Part shown: piece by piece, positions 52,292 to 61,307 of the stretch
Layout of the letters: every line of letters begins with the position of its first letter
Position numbering within the stretch: position 1 is the first letter of the stretch
Assembly: GCA_964564625.1 (NCBI GenBank)
Contig: CAZMBE010000005.1
Span: forward strand, 62,001-126,000
Source: UBA2185 sp964564625
GTDB taxonomy: Bacteria; Desulfobacterota; Syntrophia; Syntrophales; UBA2185
DNA: 64,000 nucleotides
Direction of reading: 5' to 3'
Notes under the pieces: generated by a model
Database searches by the model: none
What the model was told of the DNA's origin: nothing
Seen by the model: the letters and a program-made list of their open reading frames with translations, nothing else
Program-made: the position numbers and the translations under genes

Positions 52292-54994
52292 ATGCCTTTA
52301 GCCACTTTCTATTTCCAGCTTCATCAGCCCTTCAGGCTGCACCCGGATAGAGAAAAATTTCTCTGGGATGAACGCAACAGGGAGATATTTTTAAAAGTTG
52401 CGGAGAAATGTTACCTGCCGGCTTTGCATATGTTTACTGATCTTATCTCACACTACCCCGCATTTAAAATCACGCTCAGCATGTCCGGCACATTTCTGGA
52501 GCAGGCCGAACTCTACCGGCCTGAAGTAATCAAGGTGCTCCAGGTAATGATTGATAGCGGAAAAAAAAACCAACAAATCGAATTTCTCGATGAAACATAC
52601 TATCATTCGCTTACCAGTCTTTTTGCCGATCCCGAGAAACAGGAATTTCGTGACCAGGTAACTCTGCATAGGGAAAAGATGCACGAACTGTTCGGTATCC
52701 TGCCGACGTCATTCAGAAACACGGAACTGATGTATAACAACCAGATTGCAGACATTGTCGCCGATATGGGATACCAAACAATTCTGTGTGAAAAAAGAGA
52801 TGACATGTTTATGGCGCGGAACCGCCCAGTTTCTCCGAATGCCGTGTTTCGGGCAAAGGGGAGTAATCTTATCGTGATTCCAAGAAACAGGGAACTGAGT
52901 GATGATATTGCGTTCAGGTTTCCCCATGATCCCGTTTCACCAAAGGAGTATGCATTTCATATCGCGAAAATTGATGGCGAAGCTGTATTACTCGGTTATG
53001 ATTTTGAGCACATAGGTGAACATATCTGGGAGGAGAAGGGCATATTCAACTTCTGGAACAGATTGCCGGAAGCGCTTGCAAAATATCCTAATATTGTGGT
53101 TGCGAATCCCTCGGAAATGGCCGAGAAATTTCACGACGCCGATTGTCCCGAAGTAGATATCCATGATTTGTCCACGTCTTCCTGGGCCGATAAAGGGAGA
53201 GATACTTTTGGCTGGCTGGGGAATCCCACGCAGTACGATCTTTTTAAAGACATTGAAAACATGGAAACGGATGTGAGGAGAGTCGGGGGTGAACTTCTTA
53301 CAAGATGGCGGCATTTAACCACCTCTGATCATGTATATTTCCTCCATGAGAACATTGGTGAGGATCACGCGGTACATTTCTATTTCAACCCGTATGGCGG
53401 ATCAATAGCACGGCCGGCGCAAATATTGACGAGGAAGATCGATGACCTCCAATTGCTGATTAAACGGTTCGAGATTCTGAAGCATGGTGGGAAAACAGCT
53501 CTTTTAATGATCACACCGGAAACGGGAAGGCTACCCCATGATATGGGCGCCCTGGCAAAGTATATTACCGGCAAGAGCGGCGGCCAAGGGGAAGTAATTT
53601 CAGCTCTGTGCGAAGGGCTTACCGAACGGGGGATTGATATTCACCTGGTAACGTTGAATTTAAAAAAGCGATTTCAGCGTGAATCACGGATGGATGAACG
53701 TCAATGGAGGGAAATCAGGTACAAAATAGATCCGGAAAAGATTCATCTCGTCAGTTCTGCCATTTTTGCGGACAACCTCAGTGCCTATGCCGGGGACGTG
53801 CTGTTGACGGCAGCGGAATTTCAGAAGCTGATTGTCAATAATATCATTAAGGAAGTCAGGGCAAAACATGAGGGGAGAATGATCATACATTCTCATGACT
53901 GGATGGCGGGAGGCGCGATTACGGCCTATGCCAAGGCAACGGGGATACCTGTTTTGCATACTGTCCATAATGTATTCACCGAACATTTGCCGGTTCATCT
54001 CCTGAGGGGAATCAATCTGATAAACATCGCTGAATACATCTTCTTATCCGAATATGAAGGAGAGCAGGCCATAGATTGTCAGGCCACTGCCATAAAAAAT
54101 GCGACGGTCATCAACTTCGTCGGGAAGCGGTTTCTGGAGGAGATTGTTGATGATTATTTCCTGGACAGACCCATCGTGCCTCCCAGCGTCCGCCAGGAGG
54201 TCAAGGCAAAGTACTATCAGGATTCGGCCAGGGCCATCATCAACGCGCCTTCCCATATGATGTATCCGGAGAATTGTGAATATTTATTGAGGAAATATGG
54301 CCCCGATGATCCTGTAATAGAAGCAAAAAGAGAAAATCTTGTTGAATTTCAGAAAAAGACAGGGCTCCGGGTTGACCCGGATGCGATATTGTTTTTCTGG
54401 CCTTCAAGGCTTGACCCGGTTCAGAAGGGGGTAGAACTAATCGAGCACATCGCCCAGCGTTTCGTGACAACAAACAGTGACGCACAAATAGCCATTGTCG
54501 CTGACGGCGTAGGGGGTGACAGGACACATGCCGACATTTTAGGAAGAATCGCAGTTGCATCACACGGCAAAATCACCTATCAACCCTTTAGTGAAGGCCT
54601 TTCCCTGCTGGGATATGCCGCCGCGAATGATGTCTTCGGGGCTTCGCTTTATGAACCGTGCGGTCAGATTGACCAGATTGGGAATATCTTCGGCGCGACA
54701 GCCACCAATCGCGACACGGGCGGGTATCATGATAAGATTAGGGAGCTCTACCTCAAAAGAGATGGTTCACCCCAGGATGTGGGCAATGGTTTTCTCTTCC
54801 GAGATTATGATACCGGCGGTTTATGGTTCGCGCTGAACAAGAGCATAACCTTTCACAGGAGGTCCCCGAAGGTAAGAGAACGACAGATAAAACGGATTAT
54901 GAGAGAAGCCCGGGAAAAATATGATCAGAGGAATATGATTGCCGAGTATATTAGAGTCTATGAAAAATTGAACGGGGGCAAGCCCCTTACATAG
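52292..54994 (+). CDS. GH57 glycosidase fused to GT5 glycogen/starch synthase
   Basis: A 900-residue two-domain enzyme. Residues 1 to about 395 are GH57: FYFQLHQPFRLHP, LIPRN-type strands, SFRNTELMYNN with the candidate nucleophile Glu, and GYDFEHIGEHIWEEKGIFNFW. Residues about 400-900 are a GT-B synthase of the GT5 kind: KSGGQGEV (the ADP-glucose K-x-G-G-L loop), SHDWMAGGAI, HTVHNVF, PSRLDPVQKGVELI, and LYEPCGQIDQIGNIFGA with TGGYHDKI. A synthase and an alpha-glucan-active GH57 in one chain could build and trim, or prime and branch, glycogen. AAAGGGG precedes the ATG at 52292; 52241 is less likely. Confidence 0.88.
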   Translation: MPLATFYFQLHQPFRLHPDREKFLWDERNREIFLKVAEKCYLPALHMFTDLISHYPAFKITLSMSGTFLEQAELYRPEVIKVLQVMIDSGKKNQQIEFLDETYYHSLTSLFADPEKQEFRDQVTLHREKMHELFGILPTSFRNTELMYNNQIADIVADMGYQTILCEKRDDMFMARNRPVSPNAVFRAKGSNLIVIPRNRELSDDIAFRFPHDPVSPKEYAFHIAKIDGEAVLLGYDFEHIGEHIWEEKGIFNFWNRLPEALAKYPNIVVANPSEMAEKFHDADCPEVDIHDLSTSSWADKGRDTFGWLGNPTQYDLFKDIENMETDVRRVGGELLTRWRHLTTSDHVYFLHENIGEDHAVHFYFNPYGGSIARPAQILTRKIDDLQLLIKRFEILKHGGKTALLMITPETGRLPHDMGALAKYITGKSGGQGEVISALCEGLTERGIDIHLVTLNLKKRFQRESRMDERQWREIRYKIDPEKIHLVSSAIFADNLSAYAGDVLLTAAEFQKLIVNNIIKEVRAKHEGRMIIHSHDWMAGGAITAYAKATGIPVLHTVHNVFTEHLPVHLLRGINLINIAEYIFLSEYEGEQAIDCQATAIKNATVINFVGKRFLEEIVDDYFLDRPIVPPSVRQEVKAKYYQDSARAIINAPSHMMYPENCEYLLRKYGPDDPVIEAKRENLVEFQKKTGLRVDPDAILFFWPSRLDPVQKGVELIEHIAQRFVTTNSDAQIAIVADGVGGDRTHADILGRIAVASHGKITYQPFSEGLSLLGYAAANDVFGASLYEPCGQIDQIGNIFGATATNRDTGGYHDKIRELYLKRDGSPQDVGNGFLFRDYDTGGLWFALNKSITFHRRSPKVRERQIKRIMREAREKYDQRNMIAEYIRVYEKLNGGKPLT

Positions 54995-55122
54995 AATATA
55001 TCGTAAAAGGAGTAACCTCTTTTCGCATAAAGGTTCTTGTTCTGCATTTTCAATACCTGCCAGCATCAAAACATTTGTGAATTCCCAAGAGAGGTATAGT
55101 TCGTAAAAGAAGGAGCAATGAG

Positions 55123-57276
55123 ATGGGTAGATCCATTCGAGTGTTAATTATAGAAGATTCAGAGAGCGAAGCTTTGCTTGCCGTCCGTATGCTCGCGAAG
55201 GGCGGCTATGACCCAGTCTATGAGCGGGTGGATTCGCTAAAAGATATGAAAGAAGCTCTCCGAAAGGATGTATGGGATCTCATCCTTTCCGATTATTCGA
55301 TGCCAGGGTTTAGTGGTCTCGCTGCCTTGACCTTGGTAAAAGAAATGGGACTTGATATTCCTTTCATTCTTGTCTCGGGCAAAATAGGTGAGGAAACGGC
55401 GGTAGAGGTCATGAAGGCCGGCGCCCATGACTGTATCATGAAGTATAACTTGAAAAGGCTTATTCCTGCCGTTGATCGGGAATTGAAGGAGGCCGTCGTG
55501 CGTCAGGAACGCACACAGGCCGAGGAGGCACTCAGGCAGGCACATAGCAGTTTGGAAAAGCTGGTAAAGGAGCGCACTTCCGAACTCTCAACAAGAAATG
55601 AACAACTGAATGAAGTGATACAAAAATACAGCCAGACCGAGAAGTCTTTAAAGGCATCGGAAGAGAGATACCGAAGTCTCGTCGAAAATATAGGCATTGG
55701 CATATCTCTGATAAGCCCGGAGATGGAAATCATGACCTTAAACAATCAGATGAAAAAATGGTATCCGGATATCGATAGTACAAAAAGGCCAATCTGTTAC
55801 AAGGTTTTTAATAATCCTCCGAAGGAAACAGTTTGCTCATATTGTCCTACTTACAAAACCCTTCAAAACGGGAAGGTATACGAATCCGTTACAGAGACAT
55901 CTGCGGGGGATGAGATAAGGAACTACAGGATAATCTCTTCTCCGGTGAAGGATATGGAAGGCAATGTTATTGCAGCCATAGAAATGGTTGAAGACATTAC
56001 CAGCAGCAAAAAAATGCAGGAAGCACTCCAGGAATCGGAAATTAAGTACCGCACAATTTTTGAAACGACAGCAGCCTCGACAATAATTGTCGAAGAGGAT
56101 ACTACAATATCAATGGTCAATACTGAATTTGAGAGGCAGTCAGGGTATTCCAAGGACGAGGTTCAAGGGGAAAAAAGCTGGACTGAATTTGTGGCAAAGC
56201 ATGATCTGGAAAGGATGAAAAAGTACCACACCTTGAGAAGGACTGACCCGGATGCAGCGCCAAGGAATTATGAATTTCAGTTTCAAGATAAAAGTGGTCA
56301 TATGAGAGATGCCTTTTTGACCATTGCCATGTTACCGGGGACAACGAAGACCGTTATCTCCCTCTTAGACATTACGAAACGCAAGAGAGTTGAAGAAGCA
56401 TTACGGGAATCAGAACAAAGATTGTCCGATATTATTGATTTTTTACCCGATGCAACACTTGCTATCGATCTTAATGGAAAAGTCATCGCGTGGAATCGTG
56501 CTATTGAAGAGATGACCGGTGTCAAGGCGGCCGATATGATGGGAAAGGGTGATTATGAATACGCACTGCCATTTTATGGTATGCGGAGGCCGATAATGAT
56601 TGATCTGGTGTTCATATCCGATAAAGATATTGAGAAGAAGTATCTTTTTATCAAGAAAGAGGGAAACGTTCTTTTGTCCGAAGCCGAAGTTCCTTTGAAG
56701 GGGCAAAGACGTGTACTCTGGGGGAAAGCAAGTCCTCTGTATGACAGCAAGGGTAATGTTGTAGGCGCTATTGAGTCTATTCGCGATATTACCAACCGAA
56801 AGCGGGCAGAGGAAGCGTTAAAGAAACGGGAACGGGACTTGAAGGCTAAATCCAGTAACCTTGAGGAACTGAATGCCGCCCTGAAAGTTCTCCTGAGACA
56901 GAGAGAAGTGGACAAAGATGAACTTGAAGAGAAGGTGGTGGCCAATTTCAAACAACTCGCCATGCCGTATATAGAAAAGTTGAAAAAGAGCCGCTTAAAA
57001 GACAAAGAAGCAGCCTATGTAACCATCCTTGAATCAAATCTGATAAATATTATTTCTCCATTTTCAAACAAACTCTCCTCCCAATACCTGAATTTCACTC
57101 CGAAAGAAATTCAAGTTGCCAATCTGATTAAAGAAGGTAAGACGTCGAAGGAAATTGCGGAATTGTTAAATGTATCGCCGGGGACAGTTGAGTTTCACAG
57201 GGAAAATATAAGGAAAAAACTTAACCTTAAAAATAAAAAAGACAACCTGAGATCATATCTATTGACATTATCGTAA
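55123..57276 (+). CDS. Receiver-PAS-PAS-PAS-LuxR regulator
   Basis: A 717-residue cytoplasmic regulator. Receiver at 1-125 (Glu11/Asp12, Asp57 in ILSDYSMPG), a coiled coil (about 125-180), then three PAS domains (about 180-295, 300-415, 425-550) linked by S-helices. The first PAS has a CSYCPTYKTLQNGK motif with two Cys that may bind a cofactor. A second coiled coil precedes a C-terminal LuxR/NarL-type helix-turn-helix (TPKEIQVANLIKEGKTSKE ... VSPGTVEFHRENIRKKL). There is no kinase domain, so phosphorylation must come from elsewhere. AAGGAG lies upstream of the ATG. Confidence 0.86.
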   Translation: MGRSIRVLIIEDSESEALLAVRMLAKGGYDPVYERVDSLKDMKEALRKDVWDLILSDYSMPGFSGLAALTLVKEMGLDIPFILVSGKIGEETAVEVMKAGAHDCIMKYNLKRLIPAVDRELKEAVVRQERTQAEEALRQAHSSLEKLVKERTSELSTRNEQLNEVIQKYSQTEKSLKASEERYRSLVENIGIGISLISPEMEIMTLNNQMKKWYPDIDSTKRPICYKVFNNPPKETVCSYCPTYKTLQNGKVYESVTETSAGDEIRNYRIISSPVKDMEGNVIAAIEMVEDITSSKKMQEALQESEIKYRTIFETTAASTIIVEEDTTISMVNTEFERQSGYSKDEVQGEKSWTEFVAKHDLERMKKYHTLRRTDPDAAPRNYEFQFQDKSGHMRDAFLTIAMLPGTTKTVISLLDITKRKRVEEALRESEQRLSDIIDFLPDATLAIDLNGKVIAWNRAIEEMTGVKAADMMGKGDYEYALPFYGMRRPIMIDLVFISDKDIEKKYLFIKKEGNVLLSEAEVPLKGQRRVLWGKASPLYDSKGNVVGAIESIRDITNRKRAEEALKKRERDLKAKSSNLEELNAALKVLLRQREVDKDELEEKVVANFKQLAMPYIEKLKKSRLKDKEAAYVTILESNLINIISPFSNKLSSQYLNFTPKEIQVANLIKEGKTSKEIAELLNVSPGTVEFHRENIRKKLNLKNKKDNLRSYLLTLS

Positions 57277-57466
57277 TGCAGGAAATTCCCCTGGATTATC
57301 CATGGAACATATCCCCGTTGTAAATCTCCACAATCTAATCTATGGGTACTGGGAATTGAATTCCCTATGGGGAATTATTGAAATTTACTGCACGTGTTGA
57401 TATCCATGGTGTAAAAATAGTGCCCGGGTATAGAGCGGTGCGTAAAAGGTATCAGGTGTTTATGGA

Positions 57467-57724
57467 ATGACAATGAAAGTGGTTACAAGAGAAAAAAGCG
57501 TCCAAGAACTTATCGAGTTGCGGTGGCGGATTAACAAATTGGAAGAGATGAAGAATTGTAAAAGCAGGGTGGAAAAAAAAGTGAGTCAAGAAGAGAAATC
57601 TGTCATTCAAAGCCAAAGTTCTCAGTTCTTTCTATCGTTGGGATCATCCCAGGCGGTTCCCACAATGGATAATTTTAGAATTAGTGGAATTAATTACACT
57701 ATAGAGGCATACAAAAACAAATAA
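57467..57724 (+). CDS. Small protein of unknown function
   Basis: An 85-residue basic protein; the first 45 residues form a probable coiled coil (LIELRWRINKLEEMKNCKSR). No family recognised. AGGT lies about nine bases before the ATG. Its codon use resembles its neighbours, but it may be a chance frame. Confidence 0.4.
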   Translation: MTMKVVTREKSVQELIELRWRINKLEEMKNCKSRVEKKVSQEEKSVIQSQSSQFFLSLGSSQAVPTMDNFRISGINYTIEAYKNK

Positions 57725-58283
57725 AAAAATGTATGTAACAAATTTCACATGTTTCGTGAAATTTTTACGTCACGGGGTATTGATCCAGGGACTGGCTGAA
57801 CCATTAACGATAATATTAGTAATGGTACGATATGTGAAGGCTGTGTTCTAAACCTATGGCTTACCTGAGAAACTATTCTGAATAGTAGTTATTTCCTCGT
57901 ATTTCCCACCTGATAATCTAGTATATTTTATTTTCAGAAATGACTGCCAGCAATAATCCGTTTTGTCAAAAAAATATCGTATTGTCGGAATACTTTACAA
58001 ATGTAATAACATTTGTAGAACAACTTAATATTTCTATACAATCACTAAAATATTTTAATTCTTGCCTTCACTTTAAAAGAAGAAGTGTCGGAGTTATTTA
58101 CAAAACAAATCCCAACGTAAGTCCTTTAAAAAACACTACTCTTTAAATATCATATGGTTATGATAGTGGAATAAAACTTGCTATTTTACTATTACAACAA
58201 AACACGGATATATTTTACAATGTATTGCGTTTTCATCTGGTGATTCAATTAAGAAACCTAAAAAATTTATCAATCATTTTGCA
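57725..58283. other. AT-rich intergenic stretch, no clear gene
   Basis: About 560 bases of strongly AT-rich DNA. An ATG-initiated frame of 68 codons at 57940-58146 has no ribosome-binding site and no recognisable sequence, so it is not called. ATTTCACATGTTTCGTGAAAT at 57739-57760 is close to palindromic and might be a regulatory site. Confidence 0.35.
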
Positions 58284-58289
58284 GTGTCA

Positions 58290-58493
58290 ATGAAAATTGC
58301 TTTTCTCAGAAAAAATCCAGAAAAAGGTCAGATCCTTAATAAAAGAAGGGAAATGACACCAGCGGATAAAAGGCTGGGTGAATTTGTCAAAAGGGTAGAG
58401 GAAGATATGGCAAAGAATAAAATAAGCCAAGTCGAAGGGAACCGTTTAATTATAAAAAGCACCCTTTTTGTGAACATGCTGACGCGAATATAA
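58290..58493 (+). CDS. Small basic protein of unknown function
   Basis: A 67-residue, highly charged frame (MKIAFLRKNPEKGQILNKRR, then EMTPADKRLGEFVKRVEED) with helix-forming C-terminus. No family recognised and no ribosome-binding site; a GTG at 58284 is the alternative start. It ends five bases before the convergent formyltransferase-like gene. Confidence 0.35.
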   Translation: MKIAFLRKNPEKGQILNKRREMTPADKRLGEFVKRVEEDMAKNKISQVEGNRLIIKSTLFVNMLTRI

Positions 58494-58497
58494 ATCT

Positions 58498-59187
58498 TTA
58501 TTCGTTTTGCCGCCTCTCATCCATGATTTTTCTTGCCGCAGCCCTTACACCCGCAGGGAGTAAAATCCATTCATATTCTAAAATATGTTTCTGAAGTTTT
58601 TCGGAGGCGTCTTTTAGACTTAAGGAACCACTATGCAGTCCTGTGATTATGTCACGCGGTATTTTTACGGGAGCTTTCATGATAATTGGCCCCTGATCGA
58701 TGGGAAAACCGACCTCATGTATAGTCACACACGTTTCAAAATCATCTTCCGGGTTTTTAATCTCACGATAGATACTATCCATTATATCTGATAATACACG
58801 TTCATGGACTTTAAGGCCATACATGTGCCTTCCACCGTGTTTATGCGTATCTGCCGGATGAATATTGATCATTAAAACTCCTTCTATGGGATAGAGTTCC
58901 CAAACACATCCCGCTAAAATAATTAATTCAATATTATGCTCTTTGATGAAGTGGTGTAACCTGCGGTTGAAATCAGGAACTTCCTGCTTGCTCCTGCATT
59001 CGATCACGGTGCTTTGTATTTTCTGATTCTCGGCTTTTGCCAGGCATCCCGCCCCCACTCTTGTACTTATAAGTCGCAGATCTGCAAGTTCTGGTATAAA
59101 ACCTATGTTGTACGCAGTCATTACAGCATTTGCATCTGTGCCACTACCTGACGCAATAATCCCTCCATTAATTCCTGGTATATGCAT
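58498..59187 (-). CDS. PurN-like formyltransferase domain protein
   Basis: A 229-residue protein with the fold pattern of glycinamide ribonucleotide formyltransferase: GIIASGSGTDANAVM at the N-terminus, LIILAGCVWEL, INIHPADTHKHGGRHMYG (catalytic His in the N-x-HP block), and TIHEVGFPIDQGPIIMKAPV. The classical second His and Asp region is altered, so it may act on a different substrate. GGAG lies eight bases before the ATG at 59187. It follows the branching enzyme gene by 38 bases on the same strand. Confidence 0.72.
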   Translation of the reverse strand: MHIPGINGGIIASGSGTDANAVMTAYNIGFIPELADLRLISTRVGAGCLAKAENQKIQSTVIECRSKQEVPDFNRRLHHFIKEHNIELIILAGCVWELYPIEGVLMINIHPADTHKHGGRHMYGLKVHERVLSDIMDSIYREIKNPEDDFETCVTIHEVGFPIDQGPIIMKAPVKIPRDIITGLHSGSLSLKDASEKLQKHILEYEWILLPAGVRAAARKIMDERRQNE

Positions 59188-59225
59188 AACTGTTTCTCCT
59201 CTCATAAAACCGGTAATGCAAATTA

Positions 59226-61307
59226 TTATTTTTCGCTAATATTTTTCAACACAAGCGCAGTCCTGGTCGGTAAATAGATGGTGATGAAATGATGCATGCG
59301 TCCGTCAGGATGATGTTCCGGTCGTGTGAAAAAGAGCTGACCGGGCTGGATGCGTTCATGGCCTCCGAATTCCGCTGCATCGCTGTCCAGAATCAGTTGA
59401 TATTTCCCCGGGGTGAGGTAGACGGGATATTCCGGGAATGATCGTGCCGGGTTGAAGCTGAAAAGAAAAACCAGACCGGCACGCTCAAAGCCTAAGAGCT
59501 GATTTTCTTGATGCTCTAAGATTATCTGTAATCCGGGTGTGTCAAGCAGGTTGTATTCCGATGCAAGGTGAATCATAGCCTTATCGAATTCGGCAAGGAA
59601 TCGATAACGCAGGTTGTTGTCATCACGGAGATTCCACTGGCGGCGTGCATATTTGTAAGACCAGTTATTCCCTTCACGAGGGAAATCTATCCATTCGGGG
59701 TGACCGAATTCGTTACCCATAAAATTCAAGTATCCGTTTCCGGCGGTGGCCATGGTGGCGAGACGGATGAGCTTATGTAGGGCGATGCCTCGATCAACCT
59801 GCAGGTTGGAGTCAAAAACGTTCATGTGCGTATACATGTCCGCATCGATAAGCCAAAAAATGAGCGTCTTGTCGCCGACGAGGGCCTGATCGTGGGATTC
59901 GGCGTACCCGATAGTTTTTTCGTCGACACGGCGATTAGTGAGTTCGTAATACAGATGACCCATAGGCCAATGCTCGTCGGGTATTTCTTTTACGAGCTTG
60001 ATCCAGTAGTCGGGTACACCCATGGAGAGCCGGTAGTCGAAGCCATAGCCGCCTTTCTCCATCGGTGCGGCGAGTCCCGGCATCCCGCTCACGTCCTCGG
60101 CAATCGTTATGGAATTGGGACATACAGTGTGAATTACTTTGTTTGCCAGAGCAAGATAAACTGCTGCGTCCTCATCGACGTTGTCTCCGAAATAGTCTTG
60201 ATATGTGGAAAAAACTTTTTCTAGTCCATGGTCCAGGTACAGCATGCTTGTCACACCGTCGAAGCGGAATCCGTCGAAACGGTATTCATCAAGCCAGTAT
60301 CGGCAGTTGGAAAGAAGAAAGTGGAGAACTTCCGGCTTGCTGTAATCAAAGCAGCGTGAATCCCACGCCCAATGGAATCCACGGGTGCCATCATGGAAAT
60401 ATTGGTGAAAACTCCCATCGAAACGGCTGATGCCTTCCTGTTCATTCCGGGCAGCGTGGGAGTGCACGATATCCATGATCACAGCCATACCCGCTTCGTG
60501 TGCGGAATCAATCAGCTCTTTGAGCTCTTCGGGTGTACCGAAACGGGAAGATGCCGCAAAAAAACTTGAGACATGGTATCCGAATGATCCGTAGTAAGGG
60601 TGTTCCTGTACCGCCATGAGTTGCAGGGTGTTGTATCCGGCATCAACAACGCGGGGCAAAATCATTTCACGAAACTCTGTATAGGTGCCGATTTTCTCCT
60701 CACACTGTGCCATGCCTACGTGCGCTTCATAGATCATGGGCGCTTTCAACAACCGTCTGAAATCAGGCTTGCGCCATTGATACGCAACTCTCGGAGACCA
60801 TACCTGGGCGGCAAAAAGCTTTGTATGGGGATCCTGCACCGCACGGCGGGTGTAGACCGGGATCCGCTCACCGTAGCCGCCAGGCCAGTGTACTGATAAT
60901 TTATAAAGCTGTCCATGATCAAGCCTTGCAGCAGGCAGGCGCAGCTCCCAGTTGCCGCTTTCCGTGATGCGCCTCAGAGTAAATTCCTTGTCCTTACGCC
61001 AGCCATTGAAGTCTCCGATAAAGAATATGTCCGTGGCATTGGGTGCCCATTCACGAAAAACCCATTCATCACCGTCACGATGGAGACCGAAATACTCATG
61101 ACCGGAGGCAAAATCCGCAAGAGACATGCGTCCGCCCGTAAGACGCTGCTCCATCGCCTTGATTTTCATATACCTGCGCCGAATCGATGAGGTAAATGGC
61201 TTCAGGTATGGATCAGCCGAATGGAGCATCAACTCTTCGGTCTGTCCACCCTTATCCTTTCGTTTCCTGAACGGTGTCCGTGTTTCTTTTGGCATTGCTT
61301 TTCTCAT
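59226..61307 (-). CDS. glgB: 1,4-alpha-glucan branching enzyme, eukaryote-like GH13
   Basis: A 693-residue enzyme that makes alpha-1,6 branches in glycogen. N-terminal CBM48 (EWAPNATDIFFIGDFNGW); catalytic barrel with YEAHVGMAQCEEKIGTY, nucleophile Asp350 (GFRFDGVTSM), acid/base Glu404 (IAEDVSGMPG) and Asp473 (YAESHDQALVGDK). Blocks such as LMAVQEHPYYGSFGYHVSSF, FLNFMGNEFGHPEWIDFPR-like and DSDAAEFGGHERI match the animal/plant GBE1 type more closely than enterobacterial GlgB. It starts on the TAATG overlap with the DUF4139 gene. Works with the GH57-GT5 synthase. Confidence 0.93.
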   Translation of the reverse strand: MRKAMPKETRTPFRKRKDKGGQTEELMLHSADPYLKPFTSSIRRRYMKIKAMEQRLTGGRMSLADFASGHEYFGLHRDGDEWVFREWAPNATDIFFIGDFNGWRKDKEFTLRRITESGNWELRLPAARLDHGQLYKLSVHWPGGYGERIPVYTRRAVQDPHTKLFAAQVWSPRVAYQWRKPDFRRLLKAPMIYEAHVGMAQCEEKIGTYTEFREMILPRVVDAGYNTLQLMAVQEHPYYGSFGYHVSSFFAASSRFGTPEELKELIDSAHEAGMAVIMDIVHSHAARNEQEGISRFDGSFHQYFHDGTRGFHWAWDSRCFDYSKPEVLHFLLSNCRYWLDEYRFDGFRFDGVTSMLYLDHGLEKVFSTYQDYFGDNVDEDAAVYLALANKVIHTVCPNSITIAEDVSGMPGLAAPMEKGGYGFDYRLSMGVPDYWIKLVKEIPDEHWPMGHLYYELTNRRVDEKTIGYAESHDQALVGDKTLIFWLIDADMYTHMNVFDSNLQVDRGIALHKLIRLATMATAGNGYLNFMGNEFGHPEWIDFPREGNNWSYKYARRQWNLRDDNNLRYRFLAEFDKAMIHLASEYNLLDTPGLQIILEHQENQLLGFERAGLVFLFSFNPARSFPEYPVYLTPGKYQLILDSDAAEFGGHERIQPGQLFFTRPEHHPDGRMHHFITIYLPTRTALVLKNISEK

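Noticed and set aside
57940..58146. A 68-codon frame in AT-rich DNA
   Set aside because: No ribosome-binding site, no family, and a biased composition expected by chance.
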